Positions 19,471 through 32,070 are shown, numbered from the stretch's first letter. The stretch: DNA of 64,000 bases from Fasciola hepatica (GCA_948099385.1 CANUEZ040000199.1:196001-260000), one strand, 5' to 3'. The notes: generated from the sequence alone by a model not told the origin. Made by a program: numbers and translations.

Positions 19471-20923
19471 GAACGCCACTGAATGTCAGAGGAAACACTC
19501 GAGTCAATTGTTGCGGTACCGCCCGGTAAATTTAAACTCAAGGTCAGGTGGTCGTGCCGGTCCAAGGTAGGGTTTATTTATTCTGCCAAAGTGTGGAGTG
19601 GATTGATAATTGTGAAGATTCACGCAAATCCTACAGAAGGACGACTGCCCTGTCGGAGAACCAAATTGGATTGACGGATACATGGATATCTTGAAAAAGG
19701 AACATTCGCGAACGGAACGCAATCAAACAATGGAGCCTTGCAGTGTATGAGAGTGGTTAGGATGTAAACTCAGATGATGAATAATGGTAGCACTACACAT
19801 AAGAAACAAGAAAACTAGTCGGGAATTACAGTTTTGAAGTTCATTGACCGTATATTGGTTGATCCAGTAGGATATAAAAAAGGCACAACAAACTGGACTA
19901 TGGTTGCCAAATTAATGGTAAAAGAAGTGGCTGGACTTTGAGCGGATTGTTTTGCCTTCAGAAGAAAGGAATATAATGCATCAACATGAAATTTGGAACT
20001 GGCGAATAATCGATGTGTGGTGCTCAACTACAACAATGGGAAAGATACAGCTGAGAAAAATGATGAGGATACGGGTAGGAGACTACCAGTTTATGTTCCT
20101 TACAGAAACTGGACCAATTCACGGCGACAGAACAGAACTATGCGGTACAGGAGCTTACCAGATGTGCATATGTGGGACACGATACCTCGCAAGCTAAAGA
20201 TATTTCAACCCAATAGCCCCAAGTGGGCAAACAGCAGAGCTGACAGAGGAAGCAAACAATCAAAGAATCATCGATTATTGGGAATCTTTAGAGATATACT
20301 TCGCCGTGTTATATACTGTTTGGAGATCGTCGTACGGAAGTAAATTGTGAAAATGAATGCGTTAGTTTTCGAGTATATTGGCAAAAGTAGCAAAAAGGAG
20401 CTAGCTCTATCTGAGAGAATGGTTAAGTTTACAAATGACTGGTGAATAGTTTAGTATGAAACCGTGAAGAAGTGGACCTGGAAAACCACGAGCCAAGAAT
20501 GGTGATAGGTTTTTCATTATGCAAAAATTATGCACCAAAGAAAGCACACTTTGCCGGGCGTAGCGAGCCGTAATTTATGAAGGCGGATTTGGAAGCGAGC
20601 ACAATGGAGAGTCCATGTTAGCTGGAGGAGACAGCAGCATATTTGAAGCATTTTGAGCATATCACAGATGTTTTTTTTGGGTTCCTTCATAAAACGCCTG
20701 GACTCACTTCTGTCCCCACATGAGACGCATTCCTAGTTCTCAAACAATAAAGAGGTGGTAATAAGGAATGATGATAATTAGGGTGATCTGAAGGCTGTGA
20801 TGGAGATAGGTGCAGTTAGGAAAAGCTCGGGATGAGATGCAGTAATAATCGAGAGGGTGAAAGGATGGATAACATGAATAAAAAGAAGAGCTTCCTAGGA
20901 TGGTTAGTAACAGTCTGGGAATA
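19471..20923. other. No gene recognised; purine-rich on the plus strand
   Basis: Short ORFs (such as 19993-20343) have no recognisable motif. The plus strand is A/G-rich, the mirror of the pyrimidine-rich 3' UTRs of family-1 elements elsewhere, so an old minus-strand UTR is possible, but I see no aligned stretch. It includes a run of T at 20670-20677. Confidence 0.35.
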
Positions 20924-22640
20924 TCACTCCCCAGCACGCATCCAGTTTTGCTCAAAGGCAACGACAAAGTTTGCCGTCACTATGAGGGTGGGCAACTTGT
21001 TCCACTTGTATATGACACGGTGGGAAAAGCAACATGCTCTTATGCTCTTAATTGTTCTTGGTTTGTCCAATTTATGCTCGTGTCCCCTGAGTGCAACATT
21101 ATGACAACGAGTCAGTAATGGTCCGTTGGTCGTAGTGATTCCTTTGTATAACTTATAGCACTCTATCACATCTCCCCTTAGCCCACGACGATCAAGGGAG
21201 AATAGATTCAGGACTTTCAGTCTTTTATGGTAAGACTTCCCCTGCATCCGGTTTATCATCCGAGTAAACCTCCTTTGAACGTCCTCCAACACCATTTTGT
21301 CCTTCACCAAGCTCGGTGCCCATGCTTGAACAGTCTCCAAGTGACGCCTTACGGTCACCTTGTATATAGGAAGAATTACTCCGGTCCCTCTAGACACCAA
21401 CCTTCTTCTTAAGTTGAAAAGCGCCCTGTTTGCCCTGACCGTTGCTGACATGCACTGCTCGACGGGTTTGAAGCTTTCGTGCACAAGCACACCAAGGTCT
21501 CTAACCACAGCAGCGGGCTCAATTCTGACTGGGACAGACAGCCCTACGTACCTGTCTTCGTTGCTTCCCGGGCCTGCCAGCAAGTGCTTGCATTTGACTG
21601 CATTCAGCGGAAACTCCTTCTTTCAGCCTACGCACTGATCCTGTTTAAGTCGGTCTGCAGTCGCCTTGAGGTTGTTGCACCTACTATTTTGATATTATCT
21701 GCGAATGGTAACCCCGGGCAGTTTAATATGGTTATTAGATCATTCAAGTATACCAGGAACAACAGTGGTCCCAGCCCGGAACCTTGTGATGCACCACTGC
21801 ATGCCTGGGTCAGTGCAGAATTGGTGTCCTTGACCTGTGTGAAGAAGGCTCGGTTACTCAGGTAATCCTCGATCCATCTCACAATCTGTGGGACCACTCC
21901 AAGTGCCTTCAGTTTGCCAAGCAAGAAACGGTGGTTTACTGAATGAAAGGCTTTCTGAAAGTCCAAGCAGCAGACCTCCACTCGTTCCCTTTGGTCTAAT
22001 CTGCGAGTTACCTCATTGAAAAATAACAGGTTAGTGAGGCAGGATCTTCCTTTAAAAAACCCGTGTTGCTGATTAACAATCAGCTGATGAGTCTGTAGAC
22101 GAACTGTTAGTCGCTCTCTGACCCGTCCCTCTTGTACTGTGAGGGTGATTGGAAGTAAGCTTACCGGACGGTAGTTAGAAGCCGCTTCCCGTTTGCCTCC
22201 TTTGTCATTGGGGCAAACTTGCGCCAATCTTCAGTCATCTGGTAGCTCCCCGGTGTCTAGAGATACGTCGAACAGCTATGTTAGCAATTCAGCCAGTACA
22301 CTGGCTAAGGCTTTTCGAATGGCGGGATGGACACCACTCGGCCCTGCAGCCTTGCTGCTATTCAGACTGCTCAGAGTCAATTCAACTTCACTATTACTAA
22401 TGACGACTTCTTCCATGATGACCGTCCGTTTGGCTTCGGTTGTCCCATGCTGTTTCCCGGAGTCTGTTATATGTACTCGTTCAAGGAAGTACTTCAGAGT
22501 CTGCACTTTCTCTTAAGAGCTTTTTGGCTGAACTCCGTTTTCGTTGACTATGCGCCCCACGGCGACTCTCATTGTAGCCTCGGACTGCACATAATTATAG
22601 CAAGCCCTGGGGCATGCCTTTACTTTACGCGCTAGAGTTA
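20924..22640 (-). pseudogene. Family-2 ORF2: RT and C-terminal domain, catalytic Asp lost
   Basis: From about 22630: YNYVQSEATMRVAVGRI, SKAAGPSGVHPAIRKAL, NYRPVSLLPI, QQHGFFKGRSCLTNLLFF, VEVCCLDFQKAFHSVNH, SGASQGSGLGPLLFLVYLNDL and FADNIKIVG (about 21705-21687), then the C-terminal domain from 21583 (AAVVRDLGVLVHESF, VQRRFTRMI, RGHEHKLDKPR, FSHRVIYKWNKLP) ending at 20924. The metal-binding FADD box is FADN. The copy is 5'-truncated in the linker before the RT. There is one frame change between 21628 and 21583; otherwise it is long and readable, so it decayed slowly or inserted late. Confidence 0.85.
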
Positions 22641-23034
22641 GTCGTCTTGAAGTCTTAAAGTATTACGCGGGTCAGATCAGATCAGGTCGCAGGACTTGTG
22701 GCCTTGGCCAGTGTACGTCCAGTTTCTTGCACTCGAGGGCTGCGATGTTCCCACGGTGCTCCGACTGTCAAGTCGTCCGAAAGTTGTGATTGTTGAGTGG
22801 CGGACTGCAAGAAAGGGAGTGAAAAGCAGGTTATCCTCAAAGAACCGGCGGTCGCGTTGGATAAGCAGGTTCAGTATCTCACCTAGTTGTCTTGCCTACC
22901 CTCGAAAATCCCCGTGTGGACAACTGAACGCATAAAAATGGCCACTTGTCGCTGTATTTTATTGTGTGACGGGTAAATATGTAAAGTGTCTTGGGAAAGA
23001 TGGGAGTGGAAGAGAAAGGCGTAACTTGATGGTA
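22641..23034. other. Spacer / 3' UTR between two family-2 copies
   Basis: About 390 bp. The minus strand from 23034 down to about 22950 continues past the stop of the next ORF2 and is likely its 3' UTR. The rest has no recognised content. A gatcagatcag duplication lies at about 22675-22686. Confidence 0.4.
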
Positions 23035-25561
23035 TGCTGGCTTGGCTAGTAACAGTCCGGCCAAACCTCATCCTAGCGGTTGTCCAGCTGTCGTTTAAAC
23101 ACGAAGACGCTAATCTTTGCTACCACACGGGATGGCAGCTTGTTTCACGGGTTTGTAACGCGGTGAGAGACGAAATGTCCTACACCGCTTCTGATAGCCC
23201 TGAGTTTCATCAGTTTGTGTTCATGTTCACTTAGCGTCGGGTTTTGCTTGAAACTAGTAACGGCCCGTCGGTTTCAGATAACCCGCGGAGTCGTTTGAAC
23301 GCCTTTATCAGATCCTTCCATAGACGTCGCCTATTGAGCCAGAACAGGTCGAGTGCTTTGAGGCTTTCTTTATACGCCTTGTCCCTCAACGCATTGATCA
23401 ACTCAGCAAAACGTCTTTGGGCGGTTTCCAAGAGCTGTTTGTCCCTGACTAGTTTCGGTGCCCAAGCCGGAAGGCAGTATTCTAGGTGGGGACGTACATG
23501 CATTTTGTAAAGTGGTAGTATTGTCTTGGTGTCCCGAGACCTCACCGTCCAACACAGTTGAAACATAGACCTATTAACCTTCACTGGCGCTTCAAGGCAC
23601 TGCCTCATGGGCTTGAAGGCTTCGTGCACTTGAACGCCAGAATCTTTTATGACCTCAGTGGTCTTAACCATCCCGAGTGATCCTTCATCGAAGTGCCTAG
23701 TCTCCCCTGCTCCCCCGCCCTAGGGCATCTGTCTGCACCCACCTCGGTTTCAAGGGAGCTCCCACGTTTTGGTCCACTCTCGTATTATTATCAGGTCTCC
23801 CTGAATCCGGTCCAAAGATGGTTCCCATCTATCCTGATATCATCCGCGAATAGGAAACCGGGACACCTCAGAGTGTCGACCAGGTCATTGTTATAGGTCA
23901 AGAAGAAAGGGGGCCCCAAGATCGACTTCTGCGGCACTCTATTGCATGCTCCAGCTGCGCTAGTGTTGCATCCTCACCCCGAATATTGAACGTCTTGTCG
24001 GTGAGGTATGCTCCAATCCAGTTCAGCTTCATTTTGCAGCCATCATGCCCTACTTTTGTGCACCAGAAGTCTATGGCTTACCGAGTCGGATGCCCTCTCG
24101 AAATCCAGACAACACACCTCAACTCGCTCGTCTTTGTCCAGTCTGCCGGTCACTTCATCCAGAAACGATGAAAGGTTCTTTAGACACGATATCCTCTTCA
24201 CAAATCCCCGCTGCCCTTCTGTGACCATCCTGTGGTATTCAACATGCCTCGTGATCCAGTCTCTGACGACACCCCCAGGTACTTCTAGTACCACCGACAG
24301 CGGGCCAACGGGTCTGTAGTTAGATAAATCTTTCCTCTTGCTTCCCTCGTGGATGGGCACCACTTCAAATTTTGGCCATTCAGAAGGCGATTTGGCCAGG
24401 GCTAGTGACCTGGTGAACAAATGCGCTAGCGTTCCGGACACAATGTTTGCTACCGGAGGCAGGATGTCGGGGTTAATCCCGTCTGGGCCGTCCGCCCTAC
24501 CTCGATTAAACCGGTTTATGGCCGTTTCCACTTTCACGTGGTGTACAGGATTTTTATACTCTAGGAGCATTTTTGCGACCTCGATAACTGTAGAGAACGA
24601 AGAGGTCCTCTGAGCTGAAGAAGCTTTTCCATGACATTCGCTTGCGCACCTGCGCTTATTCAGCATTGCGGACCCACCCAGGTGGCCGGCCCTTCCATCT
24701 TACCCTCCTTATTGAAGAGAGCTCACCAGTGATCCGAAGGTAGCTGCCTTTCATGTGCAACCTCTTATCCTCTAATGTGAGGTTACAGGCTGCTTACTGT
24801 GTACCCTCTGCAGCCGTCCTCAGTGCCTGGTATTCAACTTTCCGGGTGTTCCTTCTTTGTTTTGAGGGACCTCTGGGATATTCCCTTTGAACAGGAACCT
24901 GATCACCCCAAGATAGCTCCTGCCCATAGGAGCAGTATTCTCGAGGTGGCCGACTCCCTCCGGAGTTTTCGTGAGTACGAGGTCCAGAAGGCTGGGTGTC
25001 TGGCCTGCTCTCCATCGGGTTGACCAGCTTGTGTTGTACCAGTGTGAACCCGTACACCAGCTCCACCAACCGATTGCCGAATCAACCTCGCGGTGACCAC
25101 AATCCTCCCCACTCAACTTCGGGCGAGTTTAAATCACCGACAGTCGCTAAAATATCGGGCTGAGTTGTTACCTTAGCGAAGAGCTCTAGTAACTGTGTCT
25201 TCGTTAGGGGACGAGGATGGAGACCTATAGACGCACATTAGTGTGGCCTTCATTGTCTCTGAACTCAGGTAAAGCACGTCGTCTCTATGTTTGGTGTGGA
25301 TGCCAACTCTCCTGCCATTCGTTCGTGTAAGTCTCCAACAAGCAAAAACACGCCCCCTCACTCCCTTCTGTCTTGTTTGTCAGCCCGGTAGGCGCAGTAC
25401 CCTGCTAAGCAAAAACGTGTTGTTGCAACATCCTTACTGACACCACTGTCGGCTGTCGCTCTGCAGCCGTTGCCCTCGGCTTCAGCCATCAGTTCTCTCC
25501 ATTCATTCCCCGCACTGCACTCATCGGTGTATACTACCGTTATTCCCCCGGTCGTTACCAT
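23035..25561 (-). pseudogene. Family-2 ORF2, nearly full length, frameshifted
   Basis: Endonuclease from 25561 (VVYTDECSAGNEWRELMAE, AYRADKQDRRE, CVYRSPSSS, SLLDLVLTKTPEG), linker near 24880, then RT 24666-24043 (INRFNRGRADGPDGINPDIL, NYRPVGPLSV, GQRGFVKRISCLKNLSSFLDEV, VEVCCLDFERASDSV). After a frame change: GPPFFLTYNNDL and an intact FADDIRI box (23850-23830). The C-terminal domain 23671-23231 (VQVHEAF, HVRPHLEYCLPAW) continues, frameshifted, to HKLMKLRAIRS and NKLPSRVV, with a stop near 23040. It has at least five frame changes. It is the most complete family-2 ORF2 here and defines the domain order for the other fragments. Confidence 0.82.
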
Positions 25562-25799
25562 GGGTTCGACGCTTTCAGTTCAGTTCAGCTCAGTTTAGTT
25601 TGCACAGGACAGGCAATGTCCACGGCCAATCGACCTTCCGCAATTCCTTCGATGAAATACACATCATTTACGCACCCACCAGTGCCGAGTGTATTTCGTC
25701 GAATCCCCTCCAAAAATGAAGGGGAAACGGAAAACCCCATCGCACATCAACTGCGTGAGACGTTACTCATCGTAAGTGTTCAGTGAGACTGTATGCAAT

Positions 25800-26390
25800 G
25801 AGCGATCAAACCATACTCCAGAAAGACCACAGTGCTACCCGTCATCCACCCAGTTAAGGTACTGTTTGCTCACCAAAAGGACATATCCCGTACCACTTGC
25901 GATCTAGGGCAGCTTGGAAGGATTAGACTGTCTGCAGATCTATCATTCCACCAAGCACACCGTTCCAGCTGTTCACTGCCCTGTTGCTGAAGAAATGCGA
26001 TCCAGTTATCAACCTAGATCGGGTTCTCGTCATCTCCTCTATGTCCGTACCACTGAAATGACTAAACAGCCTTGGGGGTACCTTGGATTTTCGCATGCAT
26101 AGGGCGCTTTTAACACACACGTGGTCAGTATTGCCCAGCGGTGCACAGTACTGCATTCCAGACGCACCTAGTCCTATGGTTGGGATTTTCCCCAGCGTAC
26201 TGGCGCTACGCAGTGGCATGCAGCCAATCTACATGGGTTTGCTCCTCCGAACCCGGCATGCAGACCTCAGCCGTTCAGTCGATGTGCGGAAGGTTGAAGT
26301 CACTCGCTAAGACGGTCTGTTGTGCGTCCTTAGCTTGTTCAGTCAAAAGTTCGCAGTAAACAAATATCCTCGTCGCTTTTTCCACTTGGT
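25800..26390 (-). pseudogene. Internally deleted family-2 ORF2
   Basis: 26390-26220 carries the end of the endonuclease (IFVYCELLTEQAKDAQQ, SDFNLPHID). 26219-25923 runs without a break from MQYCAPLGNTDHVCV directly into RSRLITGSHFFSNRAVNSWNGVLGG, the extreme C-terminus of ORF2. The linker and the whole RT, over 1.5 kb in full copies, are missing. The downstream sequence matches the 3' end seen near 6440. The copy begins exactly where the LTR of BEL copy B ends (26391). Confidence 0.75.
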
Positions 26391-26758
26391 CTCAGACGCC
26401 TTCGAGCAATACGTAGCAAAAATTGAAAAGTATCCCGGAATCAGGGCTCGATTATCCGTGAAATTCTACCATACTAGATTGTCAAGTGAACAAAGACGCG
26501 AAACGGATACGAACCTCAATTATGCGACCACAAGGACTCAAAAACGAGGGCCAAACTGTGGCGTGCGAGGAGAGTACGTGCGTCAAGCAGGTCCAGAGCA
26601 AGGATATGACAGTACAGCACGTTGGACGCGAACAACCAAACGTTGGTTCAGTAAAACATTCAATGCATAAAAGCAGGAAAATAGTGTATTTGAGCGAGCG
26701 ATGTCAAGAGAACATGAAATTGCAGTGTCTCTGAGGGATTGATCACCACCAGTTTTTA
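26391..26758 (-). repeat. BEL 3' LTR (copy B), diverged
   Basis: Aligns along its length with the 375-bp LTR (landmarks ctctggacctgcttgac, cataattgagg, cacggataatcg) but is clearly older than the other copies. The edges are degraded and approximate. Confidence 0.75.
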
Positions 26759-27700
26759 CCCTGCCCACCAAAATCCTCCCGAATCTTAGTGGAATCAAAG
26801 GCTTCGAATAAGGGACTGATTCTCTCTATCTACCCAGACCCTGCTGTCAGTGCGAGTACTTAATATTTCTGACGTCAACATTCTGTTCACGATCCCCCTT
26901 GATCCGGTGGCTGCACCGACAGGATTTTAAACTACATCGTCCAGAAGAGTGGCCGATCGATGGCGGGCGTGAAGAAGGAACATAGGCGCTGCCCTAGGGG
27001 GAACCGTCTTGAACTGGCTGCGTACGCTTGTGTGTGCTTGCGTGTGGGTGTCACGGGTGGGGTCGAACTCTGGTATATGGGTGAATGGTAGCAACTACCA
27101 CCTACGGGTAATATCTCACATAATGGCGGTGATAAGCGAGGAACTTTCAGCCCTGCGGCATGTTCGATGGTGACCATGAAGCTTAAACTTGCTTTATGTG
27201 CGAGTGTGTGATTGATGTTTGTCTGGGTATATGGTTGAACCACGGCTACCACCACACTTGGGAAAAGTCCTCTATAAATTCGATGGCAAACGAGAGACGG
27301 TGAGCACCGTGACATGTTTGTTGGAGACTGCGGAGCAGGAAGGTATCCATTATGCGTGCTTGGTTGGGTGTGAATGTAGTTCAGTACGCCAGTACGTTAT
27401 GGATGCATCCACACAAGGGAAGTGCCTCTAACCACTTCAACGACGAATGAGGACCAGTCTACCGGGGTTCTGTGGGGTCTGCTCTTCCGTCTTCACTCTC
27501 GAGGAGGCTGGCACTGCGTACGTGGCCGGTTGGCTTCCCGTTGGTGGTCTTCACCTTAACAGTTCTTATCATTTCGTCAGAGCTTTCTATAGCTTCCATG
27601 ACAACACCCAAATGCTAGGTGCTGAAGTGAGCATGTTCGTCGGCGATCATCGCCACATCCTCAACCTCGGACGATCTTGCTGTGATTAGCCATCGTCTCC
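26759..27700 (-). pseudogene. BEL copy B: pol C-terminal domain and 3' untranslated region
   Basis: 27700-27470 is the DUF5641-like end of pol, frameshifted, finishing HVRSASLLESEDG and a TAG near 27471. 27470-26759 is non-coding and shares short blocks with 17013-17648 of copy A. The position matching A 16487 (about 27530) is continuous here, with no TRIM. Confidence 0.6.
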
Positions 27701-29411
27701 AAAAAAATCCTTGGCAAGATAATTAAACTGCTTCCATTTATGGGTGCAGCTATCACGAAGGCTTGTTGGCCCTTGGAAACCCTCCTTCGACCCTAACATC
27801 AATAAGTTATTCGGGGTGAGCGCCAGATGGGTGGGGTTGCTGTTCACCACTGGAACCAAGAGCGGTTGTTCGGAATTCTTCCAACCTAGATCGTGATGGT
27901 GCCCAACATTTCGTCGTCGGGCGGCTTTTGCTCAGTTATGTACAACAATATTCGCCTGTCGGACCTGATCAGGCTTTCCTACATGTAACAACGACCACCG
28001 GCTTGGGAGGGATTGAAGTGCAATCGTATGCCATAAGCCACGGTTCGGTTCTGCGGTTCGTCTCTGTTATGTTTTGTGCCAAAGCTGCAGTTCCCGGTGA
28101 GCGCCCGCGAAGTTCGACCCATTGTCAAAGTATGCCTCCGCTGGTATGCCTCTTCGGTCGATAAAGCTTTGCAAGGCCCGGAGGAAGGGGTCGGTTCTCA
28201 TCGAATGCGTAACTTCTAAGTGTACCACGCATGACTCCGTTCAAGTTATGATACACCCGTATTGTTTTTTCCAACCTGTTGCCGCACTTGATCCACAAGG
28301 GCCCGAGGTGGCCCAGCCTAGTGTCACCGAACGGCCACCAACCTGGGGTCACTCTGCATTCTGGCAGCGGGGCCGTATGTTGTTTGTCCGCCGCGTTGTT
28401 GCGTCCCCACAGTGTACACAACGCCGGATTACGCGTTTTACTTTCGCTGTTCCTCTCAGCAACCAAAGGCGCTTTCGGATGATGCTTGTCACGTGGCTTT
28501 CCAAAGCTTGCCCCTCTACGGCGTGGATGCGTTGAATCATTAGCTCTACCACGGTTTATCGAGCAGGTAGCAGTATGGGGTATTTCGTTTCAAAGCTCAG
28601 ATGGGGGTTGTTCAGCCCACCATCTCCCCGTAGTAATCCATTATTGAGTTTGGGGTTTAAATGTTTCAAGTCGCCCCTCAGAAATGATATTCTTTTGTCG
28701 ATTGGTCCCGCTTCTACCGCCCTATCGAGTTCTCGGATGAAAGCTTCCCGTTTTATCATCTTGAATGAATCGTTTTCTGCGGCTAGTATTTCATCAAGGC
28801 CTATCGGAACCACTCGTACGCGGCTGGAGGGACGGATCCCTTTCATGGCTGGCAAACGTCTCTTGAACCTGGGGAACCAAACAATTGACCGCTGCATCTT
28901 CTTCCAAGAGACAAACCTGACCAACCGTGCCAAAATGAACATCCCTTCGATGACTTCGGCCGACATCACTACGCCTTTGACCTCCAGTTCCAATTCCGAA
29001 AGAGGCTTTAGTTCTCACACGGGCCAGTTATGTTGAGGCCTTTGCAGGAACTTCGGTTCCCCCGTTCAAGTGTCCAGTTGCCTGAAGTTGGTCGCACCTC
29101 GGAAGCACAGTTCGGCTGGATTATCGCCAGACCCGATGTTTCCACTGGTTTACGGTCGTTCTTTCGTGGATAATCGTGAGCCGGTTGGAAACGAAAGTAC
29201 TAAAGCGGCCCCTGACGTTGGTAATGTAGTATAGTACTATCGTCAAGTCCGTCCAGAAAAAAGCTGACCGAAAGTAGAAGCCGAAGTATCTCTTAACCGC
29301 TTGTACCCCACTGAATGCTAACACGGCCGCTTTGAGTTCAAGGCTAGGGGTCGAGGCCGAAATCGTTAGGGCGACGCGAGCTTTGGCGGAAAAGATCCTC
29401 ATATAGCATTG
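27701..29411 (-). pseudogene. BEL copy B: RNase H end and integrase (diverged part)
   Basis: RNase H continues from SKARVALTIS, SLELKAAVLAF and QAVKRYFGFYF to TIVLYYITNVRGRFS. The connection region is 28993-28556 (ILARLVRFVSWKKMQRSIVWF, LNNGLLRGDGGLNNPHL). Integrase starts at 28552 (HAVEGQALESHVT, RKRLWLLRG, CVHCGD) and runs with frame changes through 28466-28125 (GRVTPGWWPFGDTRLGHLG) to HFNPSQAGG near 27905. It matches copy A only moderately, unlike the block above 29412. Confidence 0.78.
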
Positions 29412-31135
29412 TCCATCTCCTGTGCACCATCGTCCGTACACCACAGCCCCATATTCGACTTCGGATGCACCGGAAAAGCATGTAGTTCTCCTGTCCGTGT
29501 TGCATGACCAGGAGTCAAACATCATGAAATCCTTATGTACCCTAATTTCTTCAAGGTGTTTAGAAACTCTTCCCAGTCCAGCCGGTCCTCTCGGCCCAGT
29601 GACTGGTCCGAGTCGACTTTCTTACGGCAAGGCCGCTGCAGCAAGATCTTTCCGGATAACAGCCAGGGCTAGACGAAACCGAGCTGGTCGAACAGACTAG
29701 AGACAGCAGATAGTATGCCTCGAGGGGTTACAGACAACTCGGGAACTTAGCTCGAAAACAAAGTCGTCCGTTTCCGCGTCCCATTGTATTCTTAAAGTGA
29801 GTCCGGCAGAGAGTGAAGAGCCGTCCAAATCTCTCACATTTTTGGCCCTCTCGTGGTACGGAATGACCTCGAGCACTTCTGAAGCGTTCGACATCCACTT
29901 TGTTAGATAGAAGCCGCCCTCTTCTAGCAATCGTGTTAGGCCTCTGAACCGCGCTAAGGTTGATTCCATATCATCCAATGATCCAAGGTATTCGTCGACG
30001 TAGAAATTCCTGCTGACGGTATCTACCACCGACCGATGGACCAAATCTCCATGTTTGTTCGCAAATACTCGAAGGGCGTAGTTCGCACAGAACGGTGATG
30101 ATATGGCTTCGAAGGGTCGGACGGTCATCCTATAATTTATCACTACTTTGTCTCGGTCGTTCTCTTCCCACCACAAGAAACGCAACGCATCTCGTTCTCC
30201 TACCGGTATTTTCACCTGGTGGAACATTTCCCTGATATCGGCGGACACGGCCACTCTACCCACTCGGAAATGGCACAAAACTTCGATTAGGGGTGTGGTC
30301 CAGTCAGGTCCTTATAGTGAGCGACCGTTTAACGGCTTGCACTGGAACGTAGCCGCACAGTCGAAAACCACCCGCAGTTTTGCGAGATTCTTGAGGTTGA
30401 TAACGGGTGGTGAGGCGGATACCAGATACCCTTTTGGACGTCGGGGTTTGCAGGCACCTTTTCAAAGTAGCCAAAAGCTTCGTTTTGCTTCGTTAATTCT
30501 GCGTATTGTTCCCACAGATCCTGGTCTCAAGCGAAGCGTTCCTGCAGTCGTAGTAGACGTTAGAGAATATAGTTTCTGTTTTCAGTCCACGGGCCAGCAG
30601 ATGTGCGCCATGGGAGGGAACCTCAAACTGATTTTTAAGGCCTCTAGTGCTTTGACGCACAGTTTGTAAAGCTAAGTGATCCTCTTGAGACAACGATGGT
30701 CTTTCGTCTCCGATGTCATGAAACTCCTTTTCATACAACCACTGCAGGTGTACTCTGTGCGGTCCGTTTCGGCGGATAAATGATTCACGGAACCACTTCC
30801 CCTACTGGACCATATAACATTCATCCCAGAGCCGCGCTCCGGCATAGGGTGCCCGGTGGTCGCCCACTCTCTGGCCAAGTACCCAGTGTGCCTTTGGCAC
30901 GTCGTAGCCGATCAGGGGGTCCACTTCGCCGTCTTCCCAGTCTACAACGGTTGCATACCGAAGACGGGGCCATCCAGTTGAAACTGCGTTCACCGACCTT
31001 GGTGCTTGCATGGGGAGGTCAGACAATGTAAACGCCCCCTTTGATTCTATTTGCTTGTTAGCGTCTAAAGAGATGAGTTGCAACCTCAACCGGCCTGCAG
31101 TCATTACTTGTGTCCTTTCCACCGTGCTCGCCGCT
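29412..31135 (-). pseudogene. BEL copy B: protease, RT, RNase H start (block identical to copy A)
   Basis: Carries the same ORF pieces as copy A at 99% or more by eye: the protease tail 31122-30802, 30738-30493, and the RT piece 30278-29697 with YVDE. The RT piece differs from A by one residue (YHERAK versus YQERAK). The TAG after CYMVQ, the frame changes and the stop before GPDWTTP are all at the same bases. The RNase H triplet is FSGASE as in A. Identity ends at 29411, after CTGDGQ. Confidence 0.88.
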
Positions 31136-31849
31136 ACTTCAGGTCAAGGTCATCTTGACGCATGAATCAGGTTGTCTCAAATTTTTCCTTTTTCCGTCGT
31201 TAGGGCTTGATTTTGGGTCACATCTAGTAGCAACATTTATCCACACTAAAGCGTCATATTGCCCGTGACAATAACTGCGACACACCATTGTGCGTCCTTA
31301 ATTTATTACCGCGAGAAATCTACAACACCCTCTACCTAGAAATCTAGATCTATTACTACTACAAACAGCCCTTGGCAAGCCCAACCTTAAAATACTCAGC
31401 GTTCTTTAGCTAGCTCAACTCTTTTGGTGATCGTCCGTTCCTTGGCGCCACCCCACAGTGAGATCGTAAAATATCAGCACAAGACCTTTATAGGAAATTA
31501 GGTATGAAGCCTAACTGAAAATATTTCTGGCGACTCCATCTGTGAAACCATTGTCGATTCTCGAACAATTCACGGGAATAACTGAACCATCACATCAATT
31601 CGTTTATCGATTTAAATCGGTATAGATTTTGCTTAGCTATCTAGAGTAATACTTAAAAATTACGGCTTTTTAGTGTGGTCCCATAACTCCAAAAACTTTC
31701 TAAGGATTTCCTCCGGACGCGAAATCTTGACCTAAACAGCTAATTTAAAAATTCTTGCAAAAGAAGTCTTTGAACTGCTTCCCAGGATATGAACTGAGAG
31801 GAACTTTTGTCTAAAATCAGAAAAAGTTGGCACCATCGGGCGCGACTGT
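31136..31849. other. No gene recognised
   Basis: AT-rich, about 710 bp, from the sharp edge of BEL copy B to the presumed leader of the next family-1 element. No ORF with a motif and no repeat shared with the rest of the window was seen. Confidence 0.4.
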
Positions 31850-32070
31850 GTGGCAGTCTACCACCCAATTCAGCATATTAATTCAGGGAATTCCCTGAAA
31901 GAAATCCTCGTTTAATTTCAGAGACTCTATATCAACAGTTCCATAGTTTTAAGTTTCTTTGATCCACAGCCACAGAGTTACACGTTTTTATTTCAGTAAG
32001 CCTGTACATTGGGGAACGTAAGACTACTCTGTGTATTTAGCTCTCTAGTGCAATCGCGGTCAGTGTTGCA

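Larger units (their letters stand above)
26391..31135 (-). mobile_element. BEL/Pao LTR retrotransposon, copy B (5'-truncated mosaic)
   Basis: Minus-strand element: protease/RT block (31135-29412), RNase H end and integrase (29411-27700), C-terminal domain and UTR (27700-26759), LTR (26758-26391). The first block is almost base-identical to copy A 12458-14182. From 29411 on, homology to A continues in register but drops sharply. The 5' LTR, gag and part of the protease are missing, with a sharp edge at 31135. It lacks both nested insertions present in A. Confidence 0.85.

Noticed and set aside
19993..20343. 116-codon ORF in a gene-less stretch
   Set aside because: No recognised domain, no compositional sign of coding, no paralogue in the window.
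22080..22112. Hammerhead-ribozyme-like core (ctgatga, gtct/agac stem, then gaac)
   Set aside because: The obligatory GAAA is GAAC, no stem III follows, and on the other strand these bases encode the conserved QTHQLI...QQHGF part of the RT, so the match is coincidental.
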